Shown piece by piece: positions 57,171 through 64,000 of a stretch of 64,000 nucleotides of DNA (position 1 is the first letter of the stretch; every line of letters starts with the position of its first letter). Made by a program: the position numbers and the translations under genes. This stretch comes from Ectopseudomonas chengduensis (lineage in GTDB: Bacteria > Pseudomonadota > Gammaproteobacteria > Pseudomonadales > Pseudomonadaceae). The stretch is from NCBI RefSeq assembly GCF_900102635.1, contig NZ_FMZQ01000001.1, forward strand, positions 186,001-250,000, written 5' to 3'. The notes below the pieces were generated by a model, which did not search any database, had not been told where the DNA came from, and saw only the letters and a list, made by a program, of their open reading frames with translations.

Positions 57171-57826
57171 TGCAGGCCTCCGCGCATCCGGCCACGGCTC
57201 AGGCGTTTTTCCAGCAGGCGCATGCCGAGGTTGATCACCTGGGCCATGACGAAATACAGCAGCAGGGTCAGGGCGAAGATCTCCAGCGTCATGAAGGTCG
57301 CCTGATCCAGCTGACGGGCGCGGAAGGCCAGGTCAGACAGGGTGATCAGCGATACCAGCGAGGTGTTCTTCAGTAGTTCGATCAGCAGGTTGGTACCTGG
57401 TGGAATCGCCGCCAGCAGCGCCTGCGGCAGGATGATGCGCAGGAAGCGTTTCGAGGGTCGCATGTTCAGTGCCGTACAGGCCTCGTACTGACCCTTGGCC
57501 ACCGAGCGTATCGCGCCGCGCATCACTTCCGCGCCATAGGCACCGATATGCAGGCCGAGGCCGACGACGGCCACGGTGAAGGCGCTCATCTCGACGTTGA
57601 ATGGCGGCATCGGCAGCACGAAATACAGCCAGAACAGCTGCACCAGCAGCGAGGTGCCGCGAAAGATTTCGATGTAGGTGATCGCCAGCCAGCGCAGCGG
57701 GCCAATTGGCGACAGCCTGCCCAGGGCAGCGATCACCGCGCTGACGATGGCCAGCAGCGAGCCCCAGAAGGTGACTTGCACGGTGACCCAGGCGCCTTGC
57801 AGCAGCAGGGGAAGAAGATCGGTCAT
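57167..57826 (-). CDS. ehuC: Ectoine ABC importer permease EhuC
   Basis: EhuC pairs with EhuD to form the membrane channel. Several helices, the EAA-loop motif MRGAIRSVAKGQYEACTALNMRP and the His/Glu/Met amino-acid-type permease pattern EIFRGTSLLVQLFW are visible. Length is 219 residues. It follows ehuB after a 64-base gap that shows no hairpin I can fix. Confidence 0.92.
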   Translation of the reverse strand: MTDLLPLLLQGAWVTVQVTFWGSLLAIVSAVIAALGRLSPIGPLRWLAITYIEIFRGTSLLVQLFWLYFVLPMPPFNVEMSAFTVAVVGLGLHIGAYGAEVMRGAIRSVAKGQYEACTALNMRPSKRFLRIILPQALLAAIPPGTNLLIELLKNTSLVSLITLSDLAFRARQLDQATFMTLEIFALTLLLYFVMAQVINLGMRLLEKRLSRGRMRGGLQ

Positions 57827-57890
57827 GGATGTCTACCGCTCTATGCAGGGAAATACACCACGCACCTGGGTGCGCGGCGTTACCCGTGCA

Positions 57891-58736
57891 TTACTGGCCG
57901 CAGAGTTCGGCGGCGGTCTTGTCGGTGATGTTGGACTGGTCGAAGCCGAAGGGCCCCACCGTGGCCAGGTGCTCTTCGCTGCCCAGCCACTGCTTCAGCT
58001 CGGCATTCACCGCATCGCGCAGCTCCTTGTCTTCCGGGCGGAAGGCCAGGGCGCCGTAACCGGTATGGGCCGGATCGTCCTTGAATTCGGCGATGGCTTC
58101 GACGCTGTCGCCGCCCTTGTCGGCCAGGCCCTTCATGGTCAGCTGGGTGCCGACGGCGGCATCGGCACGCCCGGCGCGCACGGCCTGCAACTGTGCGGTG
58201 GTGTCCGGCACCTGGAGGATCTGGTCGTTGGTGATGCCGGCGCTGCGGGCATAACCCAGGTTCACCGTGCCGGACATGATCGCCACCTTGGCCCCACTCT
58301 TGGCGATGTCTTCGTAGCTGTGCAGGCCCTTCGGGTTACCGGTTTTCACCAGTAGGGTGTCGGGCAGTTGGTAGTGCGGGTCGGTGAACAGCACCTGCTT
58401 GCAGCGCTCGGGGGTGATGTACATGCCGGCGGCGATCAGGTCGAAGCGGCTGGCGCGAAGGCCGGGGATCAGCGAACCCCATTCGGTGAGCACCGGGTTG
58501 ATCTTCTCGACGCCCATGCGCTCGAAGATCTTCTTGACGATCTCCGGTGACTCGCCGGTAACGCTGCCATCGAGAGCGGTGTAGGCGAAGGGGGTTTCGT
58601 TGGCGTAGCCGATGCGCACACTGCTGCTGTCCTTGACCTTGTCCAGGGTCGAGGCCTGGGCGCCGGCGGCGAGGCCGGTGAGCAGGGTGCAGGCCAGCGC
58701 GAGGCGGCCGAAGCGGGAGGGGATAACGCTACTCAT
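57891..58736 (-). CDS. ehuB: Ectoine-binding periplasmic protein EhuB
   Basis: EhuB captures ectoine or hydroxyectoine in the periplasm. The start at 58736 (MSSVIPSRFGRLALACTLLTGLAAGAQAS) has AGGAG about ten bases upstream and gives a cleavable signal peptide ending at AQAS. The fold is that of amino-acid-binding family 3 proteins (VRIGYANETPFAY, GLRASRFDLIAAGMYITPERCKQVLFTDPHY). 281 residues. It is first in ehuBCDA and divergent from enuR. Confidence 0.93.
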   Translation of the reverse strand: MSSVIPSRFGRLALACTLLTGLAAGAQASTLDKVKDSSSVRIGYANETPFAYTALDGSVTGESPEIVKKIFERMGVEKINPVLTEWGSLIPGLRASRFDLIAAGMYITPERCKQVLFTDPHYQLPDTLLVKTGNPKGLHSYEDIAKSGAKVAIMSGTVNLGYARSAGITNDQILQVPDTTAQLQAVRAGRADAAVGTQLTMKGLADKGGDSVEAIAEFKDDPAHTGYGALAFRPEDKELRDAVNAELKQWLGSEEHLATVGPFGFDQSNITDKTAAELCGQ

Positions 58737-58907
58737 CTTGGTGTTCTCCTGTTTCTTGTAGTCCGCCAACGGCGGCGTGCTGTGTTAGGAGGCAGGTAAA
58801 TCAAGAGCGTTGGAGCGCTGTTCACGCCAGGTGGTAATTCTTCTGAGGTGCCAAGGCACTGTTTTCCACCCTTGGCCCGAGCATACAAAGGCTTTTTTGG
58901 CTACGGC

Positions 58908-58924
58908 ATTGCACTAGGACAATT
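58908..58924 (+). promoter_or_regulatory. Candidate EnuR operator, copy 1
   Basis: ATTGCACTAGGACAATT lies between divergent ehuB and enuR. The reverse complement of a sequence upstream of eutB (60639-60655) matches it at 14 of 17 positions, with ACTAGGAC fully shared. Both are placed to control import and breakdown genes. A CCAAGG/CCTTGG inverted repeat (58851-58875) lies nearby. Confidence 0.5.
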
Positions 58925-58978
58925 GAATCGTAACGCCTCACGCGGGATGCTTGAACGCAGTCGCCGGAGGAGCCATCG

Positions 58979-60376
58979 ATGCACAACTGGAAGAAGGCCC
59001 TGGCTAACGCTCGCCCGGGCGAATCGAAGTACAAGCTGCTGGTCCAGGCAGTCGCCGCCGATATCGAACAGGGTACCCTGATCGACGGCCAGCGGTTGCC
59101 ACCGCAACGCCAGGTTTCGGATGCCCTGGGCATCAGCGTGCAGACCGTGACCAACGCCTACAAGGAGCTGGAGCGCCAGGGCCGCGTGCGTTGCGAGGTG
59201 GGCCGTGGCAGTTTCGTTTCGCGGCGCACCAGCGAGCGGGTGGCCACCAGCATGCTCGATCAAACCGAGCAGGCGCTGATGGACTTTTCCAACGCGCGCA
59301 TCCTGCACACCGATGCCCACGATCGCCTGTGGCGACAGACCTGTCTGGAGCTGGCGCAGGAGCCGGATCAGCCGTGGATTCACGCCTTTCGCCCGATAGC
59401 CGGCATGCAGCACCAGCGCGAGTCGGCAGTGCGCTGGCTGGCGCGTCTGGGCATGGATGTCGGTATCGAGGACGTGCTGCTGACCAGCGGCGCTGCCCAC
59501 GGTATTTTCCTCGCCCTGGCCACCCTCGCCGGCCCGGATGACGTGGTGCTCTGCGAAGGCCTGACCGACCACGGCGCCATCGGCAGCTCGCAGGTGCTCG
59601 GCTTCACCCTCAAGGGCCTGGAGATGGATCGCTATGGGCTGAACCCTGAGCACTTCGAGGACATGTGCAGCAATGAGCGCATTACCGCGCTGGTTTGTAC
59701 ACCCAATCTGAACAATCCTACCAGCGCGTTGATGCCCGATGAGCGCCGCCGCGAGATCGCCGAGATCGCCCGCCGCTATGGCGTGTACATCATCGAAGAT
59801 GACGTCTACGGCCCGCTGCTGGCCGGCCAGCAGGCCACGCGGCCGCTCAGCCATTACGCGCCGGAGCTGTCGTTCTACTGCACCAGCATGACCAAATCGG
59901 TGCTCACCGGCCTGCGCATAGGTTATCTGGTGATGCCCAAACGCCTGGCCCTGCGCACCGAGAGCATCCTGCGGGTCAACAGCTGGATGGCGCCGTCGCT
60001 GCTCGGTGAAATCGCCACGCGCTGGATCGATTCAGGTGAGGCAGAGGATCTGGTGCAGCTGCAGCGGCAATTGTTGGCCAACCGGCAGGCGCTGGTGGAG
60101 CAGGAACTGGGCGAGCACCTGATCGGCAACCATCCCTATTCGCTCAACAGCTGGTTGCGCGTGCCCGAAGGCTGGGAAACCGATGGCCTGCTGCGCGAGC
60201 TGCGTCGGCGCAACGTTGCGCTGACCTTGCCCGATCCCTTCGTCCCGCCCGGCATGCCTCGGCCGCGCGCGGTGCGCCTGTGCGTCGGCGCCGAATGCAG
60301 CGAAGCGAAGATGCGCCAGGGCGTGCAGATCGTGCGTGACGTCTTCGAGCAGTACCCGAAGGTGCATGATTTTTAG
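58979..60376 (+). CDS. enuR: MocR/GntR-type regulator EnuR
   Basis: EnuR is a regulator of ectoine use, with an N-terminal winged helix (LPPQRQVSDALGISVQTVTNAYKELERQGRV) and a C-terminal aminotransferase-like domain that binds pyridoxal phosphate; the expected Schiff-base lysine is Lys306 in CTSMTKSVLTGL. Known EnuR proteins sense diaminobutyrate-type intermediates bound to the cofactor. Length is 465 residues. It lies divergent from ehuB. Confidence 0.92.
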   Translation: MHNWKKALANARPGESKYKLLVQAVAADIEQGTLIDGQRLPPQRQVSDALGISVQTVTNAYKELERQGRVRCEVGRGSFVSRRTSERVATSMLDQTEQALMDFSNARILHTDAHDRLWRQTCLELAQEPDQPWIHAFRPIAGMQHQRESAVRWLARLGMDVGIEDVLLTSGAAHGIFLALATLAGPDDVVLCEGLTDHGAIGSSQVLGFTLKGLEMDRYGLNPEHFEDMCSNERITALVCTPNLNNPTSALMPDERRREIAEIARRYGVYIIEDDVYGPLLAGQQATRPLSHYAPELSFYCTSMTKSVLTGLRIGYLVMPKRLALRTESILRVNSWMAPSLLGEIATRWIDSGEAEDLVQLQRQLLANRQALVEQELGEHLIGNHPYSLNSWLRVPEGWETDGLLRELRRRNVALTLPDPFVPPGMPRPRAVRLCVGAECSEAKMRQGVQIVRDVFEQYPKVHDF

Positions 60377-60393
60377 CGCTGTTGAAGAGTTTC

Positions 60394-60597
60394 GCGGCTG
60401 AAGCCGCTCCTACAACACTTCCAACGGTACAAGGATTTAGCCCCCTCTCCCGCTTGCGGGAGAGGGTTGGGGAGAGGGGCTCTTGTAGCCCGGATGAAAT
60501 CCGGGAGTGGTTTGTTCCAATGCTTCCCGGATTTCATCCAGGCTACAAGCGGATGCGCGCGGCGCACCCTACGGTCGACGTGTCTGTAGGGTGCGCC
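60394..60597. repeat. Four different hairpin repeats in tandem
   Basis: These are: a REP half GCGGCT-GA-AGCCGC (60394-60407); an 11-bp stem CCCTCTCCCGC-TT-GCGGGAGAGGG (60443-60466); an inverted repeat from CTTGTAGCC (60482-60490) to GGCTACAAG (60541-60549) with internal CCGGATGAAAT/ATTTCATCC arms; and GGCGCACCCTAC/GTAGGGTGCGCC (561-572 and 586-597 past 60000). Their clustering suggests repeated insertion in a permissive site. Confidence 0.75.
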
Positions 60598-60638
60598 GTG
60601 CGCACCGATTTCCACATGGCACAAACGCCCAGATAAAA

Positions 60639-60655
60639 AATCGTCCTAGTACATT
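60639..60655 (-). promoter_or_regulatory. Candidate EnuR operator, copy 2
   Basis: On the minus strand AATGTACTAGGACGATT, upstream of eutB by 58 bases, matches copy 1 at 14 of 17 positions. Confidence 0.5.
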
Positions 60656-60712
60656 CAGCCACTCAATTTCCCGCTCATACACTCGGCCGCACACCTTCAC
60701 GGAACGTGCGCC

Positions 60713-61684
60713 ATGTCTTCCATCCCCTTCGATGACCTGCTTCAGGCCCGCCAGCGTATCGCCGGCCTGGTGCGTCAGACGCCGCTGGAACATTCGCCCA
60801 GCCTGAGTCGCCTGGCCGGTGTGCCGGTGTGGCTGAAGCTGGAATCGCAGCAGGCCACCGGCAGCTTCAAGCTGCGCGGCGCGAGCAATGCGGTGGCGCA
60901 GTTGGGTGCCAAGCAGAAGCGCCTCGGCGTGGTCACTGCCTCCACCGGCAACCATGGCCGTGCCCTTGCCTTCGCCGCCTCGCAGCAGGGTGTGAAGGCC
61001 ATCGTTTGCCTCTCCGAGCTGGTGCCGCAGAACAAGGTGCGCGCCATTCGTGAGTTGGGCGCCGAGGTGGTGATCAGCGGCCGCAGCCAGGACGATGCCC
61101 AGCTCGAAGCCCTGCGCATTGCTCGCGAGCAGGGCGCCGCGTTTATCCCACCCTTCGACCACCCGCACGTGATCGCCGGCCAGGGCAGCCTGGGCCTGGA
61201 GATTCTCGAGCAGTGCCCGGATGTCTGCGAAGTGCTGGTGCCGCTGTCGGGCGGCGGCCTGTTCGCCGGCGTGGCGCTGGCGATCAAGGCGGCCAGTCCG
61301 GCGATTCGTACCTACGGCATCAGCATGCAACTGGGCGCGGCGATGCACGCCAGCCTGCAGGCCGGCGAGCCGGTCGAGGTGGAGGAGCTGCCGACCCTGG
61401 CCGATTCCCTCGGCGGCGGCATCGGCTTGGACAACCGCTACACCTACGCCCTCACCCGCGAGCTGTGCGACCAGGTGCACCTGCTCGACGAAGCTTCCAT
61501 CGCCCGCGGCATTCGCCATGCCTACCGCGAGGAGCGACTGGTAATCGAAGGCGCCGCAGCGGTGGGCATCGCCGCCCTGCTCGACGGCCTGATCGAGCCG
61601 CGTGGCCCGGTGGTGGTGGTGATCAGCGGTCGCAACATTGATATCGACCAGCACCTGCGCGTGATCAACGGCGCCGACGCCTGA
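60713..61684 (+). CDS. eutB: Hydroxyectoine-use protein EutB (threonine-ammonia-lyase-like)
   Basis: EutB is a pyridoxal-phosphate enzyme of the threonine dehydratase family used in turning hydroxyectoine into ectoine. The lysine is Lys53 in GSFKLRGA and the phosphate-binding loop is SGGGLFAGVALA. Length is 323 residues. No allosteric C-terminal domain, so it is not the biosynthetic IlvA. It is followed by eutC after 9 bases. Confidence 0.88.
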   Translation: MSSIPFDDLLQARQRIAGLVRQTPLEHSPSLSRLAGVPVWLKLESQQATGSFKLRGASNAVAQLGAKQKRLGVVTASTGNHGRALAFAASQQGVKAIVCLSELVPQNKVRAIRELGAEVVISGRSQDDAQLEALRIAREQGAAFIPPFDHPHVIAGQGSLGLEILEQCPDVCEVLVPLSGGGLFAGVALAIKAASPAIRTYGISMQLGAAMHASLQAGEPVEVEELPTLADSLGGGIGLDNRYTYALTRELCDQVHLLDEASIARGIRHAYREERLVIEGAAAVGIAALLDGLIEPRGPVVVVISGRNIDIDQHLRVINGADA

Positions 61685-61693
61685 GGAGCCTCC

Positions 61694-62671
61694 ATGGCCA
61701 AGACCCTGATTCTCAACCAGGCCGACCTGCGCGACTGCGTCGGCCTCGACACCGACAGCCTCGCGGTGGTGGAAAACGCCTTTCGCCTGCTCGCCACGGC
61801 CGCGGTGGCGATGCCGCCGATCCTGCGTCTGGACGTGCCTGAGCATAACGGCGAGGTGGACGTGAAGACTGCCTACCTGCCCGGCGTCGCCCATTTCGCG
61901 ATCAAGGTCAGTCCCGGTTTCTTCGACAACCCCAAGCTTGGTTTACCCAGCCTCAATGGATTGATGATGCTGTTCTCGGCACAGACCGGTCTGGCCGATG
62001 CGCTGCTGCTGGACAACGGCTACCTCACCGCCGTGCGCACCGCGGCCGCTGGCGCCATCGCCGCCAAATGGCTGGCCCGCGAGGACGCCAAGGTGGTCGC
62101 CATCCTCGGTGCCGGCGAGCAGGCGCGCTTACAGTTGCAGGCTCTGCGCCTGGTGCGCGATGTAAGCGAGGTGCGTATCTGGGCGCGTGATCCCGCCAAG
62201 GCCCAGGCCATGGCCGCCGAGCTGGACGATGCGCGCGCGGTGGACAGCGTCGACGCGGCGCTGGATGGCGCCGATATCGCCATCACCACCACGCCGAGTC
62301 GCGAGCCACTGATCGAGCCGCAGCATCTGCGTCCGGGCCTGCATATCACCGCCATGGGCTCGGATGCCGAGCACAAGAACGAGATCGCCCCGGCCGTGCT
62401 GGCGCGGGTCGATGCCTACGTCGCCGACCGCCTGAGCCAGACCCGTGTGCTGGGCGAGCTGCACCACGCCATCGCCGCCGGCCTGGTGCATGCCGAGGAT
62501 GACTTCGCCGAGCTCGGCCAGGTCATCGCCGGGCAGCGTCCCGGTCGCATCGCGCCCGACCAGATCACCCTGTGCGACCTCACCGGCACCGGGGCCCAGG
62601 ACACCGCCATCGCCAGCCTCGCCTACCAGCGCGCTGTCGCGGCCGGCAAAGGCCTCAGTTTCGATTCATGA
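61694..62671 (+). CDS. eutC: EutC, ornithine cyclodeaminase/mu-crystallin family
   Basis: EutC is an NAD(P)-linked protein of the ornithine-cyclodeaminase family that acts with EutB in hydroxyectoine use. The Rossmann motif is VVAILGAGEQARLQLQ (near residue 135), and CxNG-type substrate block DNGYLTAVRTAAAGAIAAKWLA precedes it. Length is 325 residues. The gene sits between eutB and doeA. Confidence 0.9.
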   Translation: MAKTLILNQADLRDCVGLDTDSLAVVENAFRLLATAAVAMPPILRLDVPEHNGEVDVKTAYLPGVAHFAIKVSPGFFDNPKLGLPSLNGLMMLFSAQTGLADALLLDNGYLTAVRTAAAGAIAAKWLAREDAKVVAILGAGEQARLQLQALRLVRDVSEVRIWARDPAKAQAMAAELDDARAVDSVDAALDGADIAITTTPSREPLIEPQHLRPGLHITAMGSDAEHKNEIAPAVLARVDAYVADRLSQTRVLGELHHAIAAGLVHAEDDFAELGQVIAGQRPGRIAPDQITLCDLTGTGAQDTAIASLAYQRAVAAGKGLSFDS

Positions 62672-62729
62672 AACCTGCGGGCGCGGCACGCCGCGCCTGA
62701 ATAACCGTTCCATCATGAGGGCAACCGCA

Positions 62730-63920
62730 ATGTCCGAAATCGTCGTCAACCTCCCCTTCAGCCGGGAGGAATATGCCCAGCGCCTGGCCAAGACGCGCAG
62801 CGCCATGCAGGCCAGGGGCATCGAACTGCTGATCGTCACCGATCCGTCCAACATGGCCTGGCTCACCGGCTATGACGGCTGGTCGTTCTACGTGCACCAG
62901 TGCGTGCTGCTGGCGCTCGATGGCGAGCCGGTCTGGTATGGCCGTGGTCAGGACGCCAACGGCGCCAAGCGCACGGTGTTCATGCAGCAGAGCAACATCG
63001 TCGGCTACCCCGACCACTACGTGCAGTCCACCGAGCGCCACCCGATGGACTACCTGTCCAAGGAGGTCATCGCCGCACGTGGCTGGGACACACTCAGCAT
63101 CGGTGTCGAGCTGGACAACTACTACTTCAGCGCCGCCGCCTATGGCTCGCTGCAGCGCAACCTGCCCAGCGCGCGCTTCGTCGACTCCACTGCGCTGGTC
63201 AACTGGCAGCGGGCGATCAAGTCGCCTACCGAAATCGGCTACATGCGCGTCGCGGCGAAGATCGTCGAGAAGATGCACGCGGCGATCTTCGACAAGATCG
63301 AACCGGGCCTGCGCAAGAACGAGCTGGTCGCCGAGATCTACCGCACCGGCATCCTCGGTGCCGACGGCCACGGCGGCGACTACCCGGCCATCGTGCCGCT
63401 GTTGCCCACCGGCGCCGATGCCAGCGCACCGCACCTGACCTGGGACGACTCGCCGATGATCAGCGGTGCCGGCACCTTCTTCGAGATCGCCGGCTGCTAC
63501 AAGCGCTACCACTGCCCGCTGTCGCGCACTATTTACCTGGGCAAGCCGCCTCAGCATTTCCTCGATGGCGAGAAAGCCGTGGTCGAAGGCATCGCCGCCG
63601 GCCTGGAGGCTGCAAAACCGGGCAATACCACCGGCGATATCGCCCGTGCTTTCTTCAAGGTGCTGGAGAAGTTCGGCATCCACAAGGACAGCCGCTGCGG
63701 CTACCCCATCGGTATCAGTTATCCGCCGGACTGGGGCGAGCGCACCATGAGTCTGCGTCCGAGCGACGAGAGCGTGCTGCAGCCAGGGATGACCTTCCAC
63801 TTCATGCCCGGCCTGTGGCTGGACGACTGGGGCCTGGAGATCACCGAATCGATCCTGATCACCGACAGCGGCGTGGAAACCCTCTGCGACGTACCGCGCA
63901 AGCTGTTCGTGAAGGATTGA
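62730..63920 (+). CDS. doeA: Ectoine hydrolase DoeA
   Basis: DoeA opens the ectoine ring to give N-acetyl-diaminobutyrate. It is a peptidase M24/creatinase-fold protein: N-terminal domain to about residue 165, then the pita-bread domain with GADGHGGDYPAIVPLLPTG, FEIAGCYKRYHCPLSRTIYLG and LQPGMTFHFMPGLW. I chose ATG 62730, with GAGG nine bases upstream; an ATG five codons earlier is possible. Length is 396 residues. Its later partners (DoeB, DoeC, DoeD) are not in the window. Confidence 0.93.
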   Translation: MSEIVVNLPFSREEYAQRLAKTRSAMQARGIELLIVTDPSNMAWLTGYDGWSFYVHQCVLLALDGEPVWYGRGQDANGAKRTVFMQQSNIVGYPDHYVQSTERHPMDYLSKEVIAARGWDTLSIGVELDNYYFSAAAYGSLQRNLPSARFVDSTALVNWQRAIKSPTEIGYMRVAAKIVEKMHAAIFDKIEPGLRKNELVAEIYRTGILGADGHGGDYPAIVPLLPTGADASAPHLTWDDSPMISGAGTFFEIAGCYKRYHCPLSRTIYLGKPPQHFLDGEKAVVEGIAAGLEAAKPGNTTGDIARAFFKVLEKFGIHKDSRCGYPIGISYPPDWGERTMSLRPSDESVLQPGMTFHFMPGLWLDDWGLEITESILITDSGVETLCDVPRKLFVKD

Positions 63921-63931
63921 TGCCGCTTGAT

Positions 63932-63993
63932 TGTAGGAGCCGGCTTGCCGGCGATCCGCATCAACAACGCATCGCTGGCAAGCCAGCTCCTAC
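63932..63993. repeat. REP element at the right edge
   Basis: TGTAGGAGCCGGCTTGCCGG and, inverted, CTGGCAAGCCAGCTCCTACG form a hairpin pair with a GCGATCC...GCATCGC core. Located 12 bases after doeA. Confidence 0.8.
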
Positions 63994-64000
63994 GAAAAGC

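Larger units (their letters stand above)
60377..60712. other. Repeat-rich gap upstream of eutB
   Basis: No gene. It holds a train of four hairpins (60394-60597) and, near the right end, the candidate operator and the eutB promoter and ribosome-binding region. Confidence 0.7.

Noticed and set aside
60713..61684. Biosynthetic threonine deaminase IlvA
   Set aside because: It lacks the regulatory C-terminal domain, is 323 residues long and stands in an ectoine-use locus.

Overview
The window is core chromosome of a gamma-proteobacterium of the Pseudomonas group (Pseudomonas sensu lato). The evidence is the gene order mnmE-yidC-yidD-rnpA-rpmH-oriC-dnaA-dnaN-recF-gyrB next to mnmG-rsmG-parA-parB-atpIBEFHAGDC-glmU-glmR-glmS, two perfect 16-bp Pseudomonas-type parS palindromes in recF, about 65 % G+C in a sampled core row, and REP-like hairpins carrying the GTAGGAGC motif. 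Ectoine-use genes and some protein details suggest the mendocina/oleovorans side of the group, but that is a weak inference. No rRNA, tRNA or CRISPR array was found.

Layout. 1-485: 3' end of a type I methionine aminopeptidase gene. 486-4017: an accessory patch with clustered insertion-sequence end motifs, a lower-GC two-gene module (SF2 helicase plus an unknown 142-residue protein) and an IS21-type remnant with the tail of istB. 4018-8181: a lipoprotein membrane-fusion protein and an RND pump. 8226-14000, minus strand: a DUF1275 membrane protein, a small protein, glmS, a DeoR-family regulator (glmR), a LysE-type exporter and glmU. 14123-21148, minus strand: the complete F1Fo ATP synthase operon with a clear sigma70-type promoter and terminator. 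21279-25499, minus strand: parB, parA, rsmG, mnmG. 25500-30827: mnmE, yidC, yidD, rnpA and rpmH, bracketed by two origin-like regions that share the same DnaA-box layout. 30828-36988, plus strand: dnaA, dnaN, recF, gyrB.

37286-45800, mostly minus strand: a diguanylate cyclase, then a six-gene lipid operon (CDP-alcohol phosphatidyltransferase, hydrolase-methyltransferase fusion, PAP2-like/dual-specificity phosphatase fusion, small membrane protein, PlsC-like acyltransferase, CdsA-like cytidylyltransferase), a second PlsC-like acyltransferase and gmhB. The lipid operon encodes nearly every step class needed to make a phospholipid head group and has unusual active-site residues; it is the best candidate here for an undescribed pathway. 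45870-48868: glyS and glyQ. 49041-55583, plus strand: tag, a flavoprotein, a lipid A acyltransferase, a PilZ protein, mprF and its VirJ-like hydrolase partner, so envelope and lipid modification recurs.

55687-63920 is an ectoine-use locus: ABC importer ehuBCDA (minus strand), a divergent MocR regulator (enuR), then eutB, eutC and doeA (plus strand). Import, regulation and ring opening are encoded together. A 17-base near-identical sequence lies upstream of both enuR/ehuB and eutB and is a candidate shared operator. EutA and the later degradation enzymes (DoeB/C/D) are not in the window.
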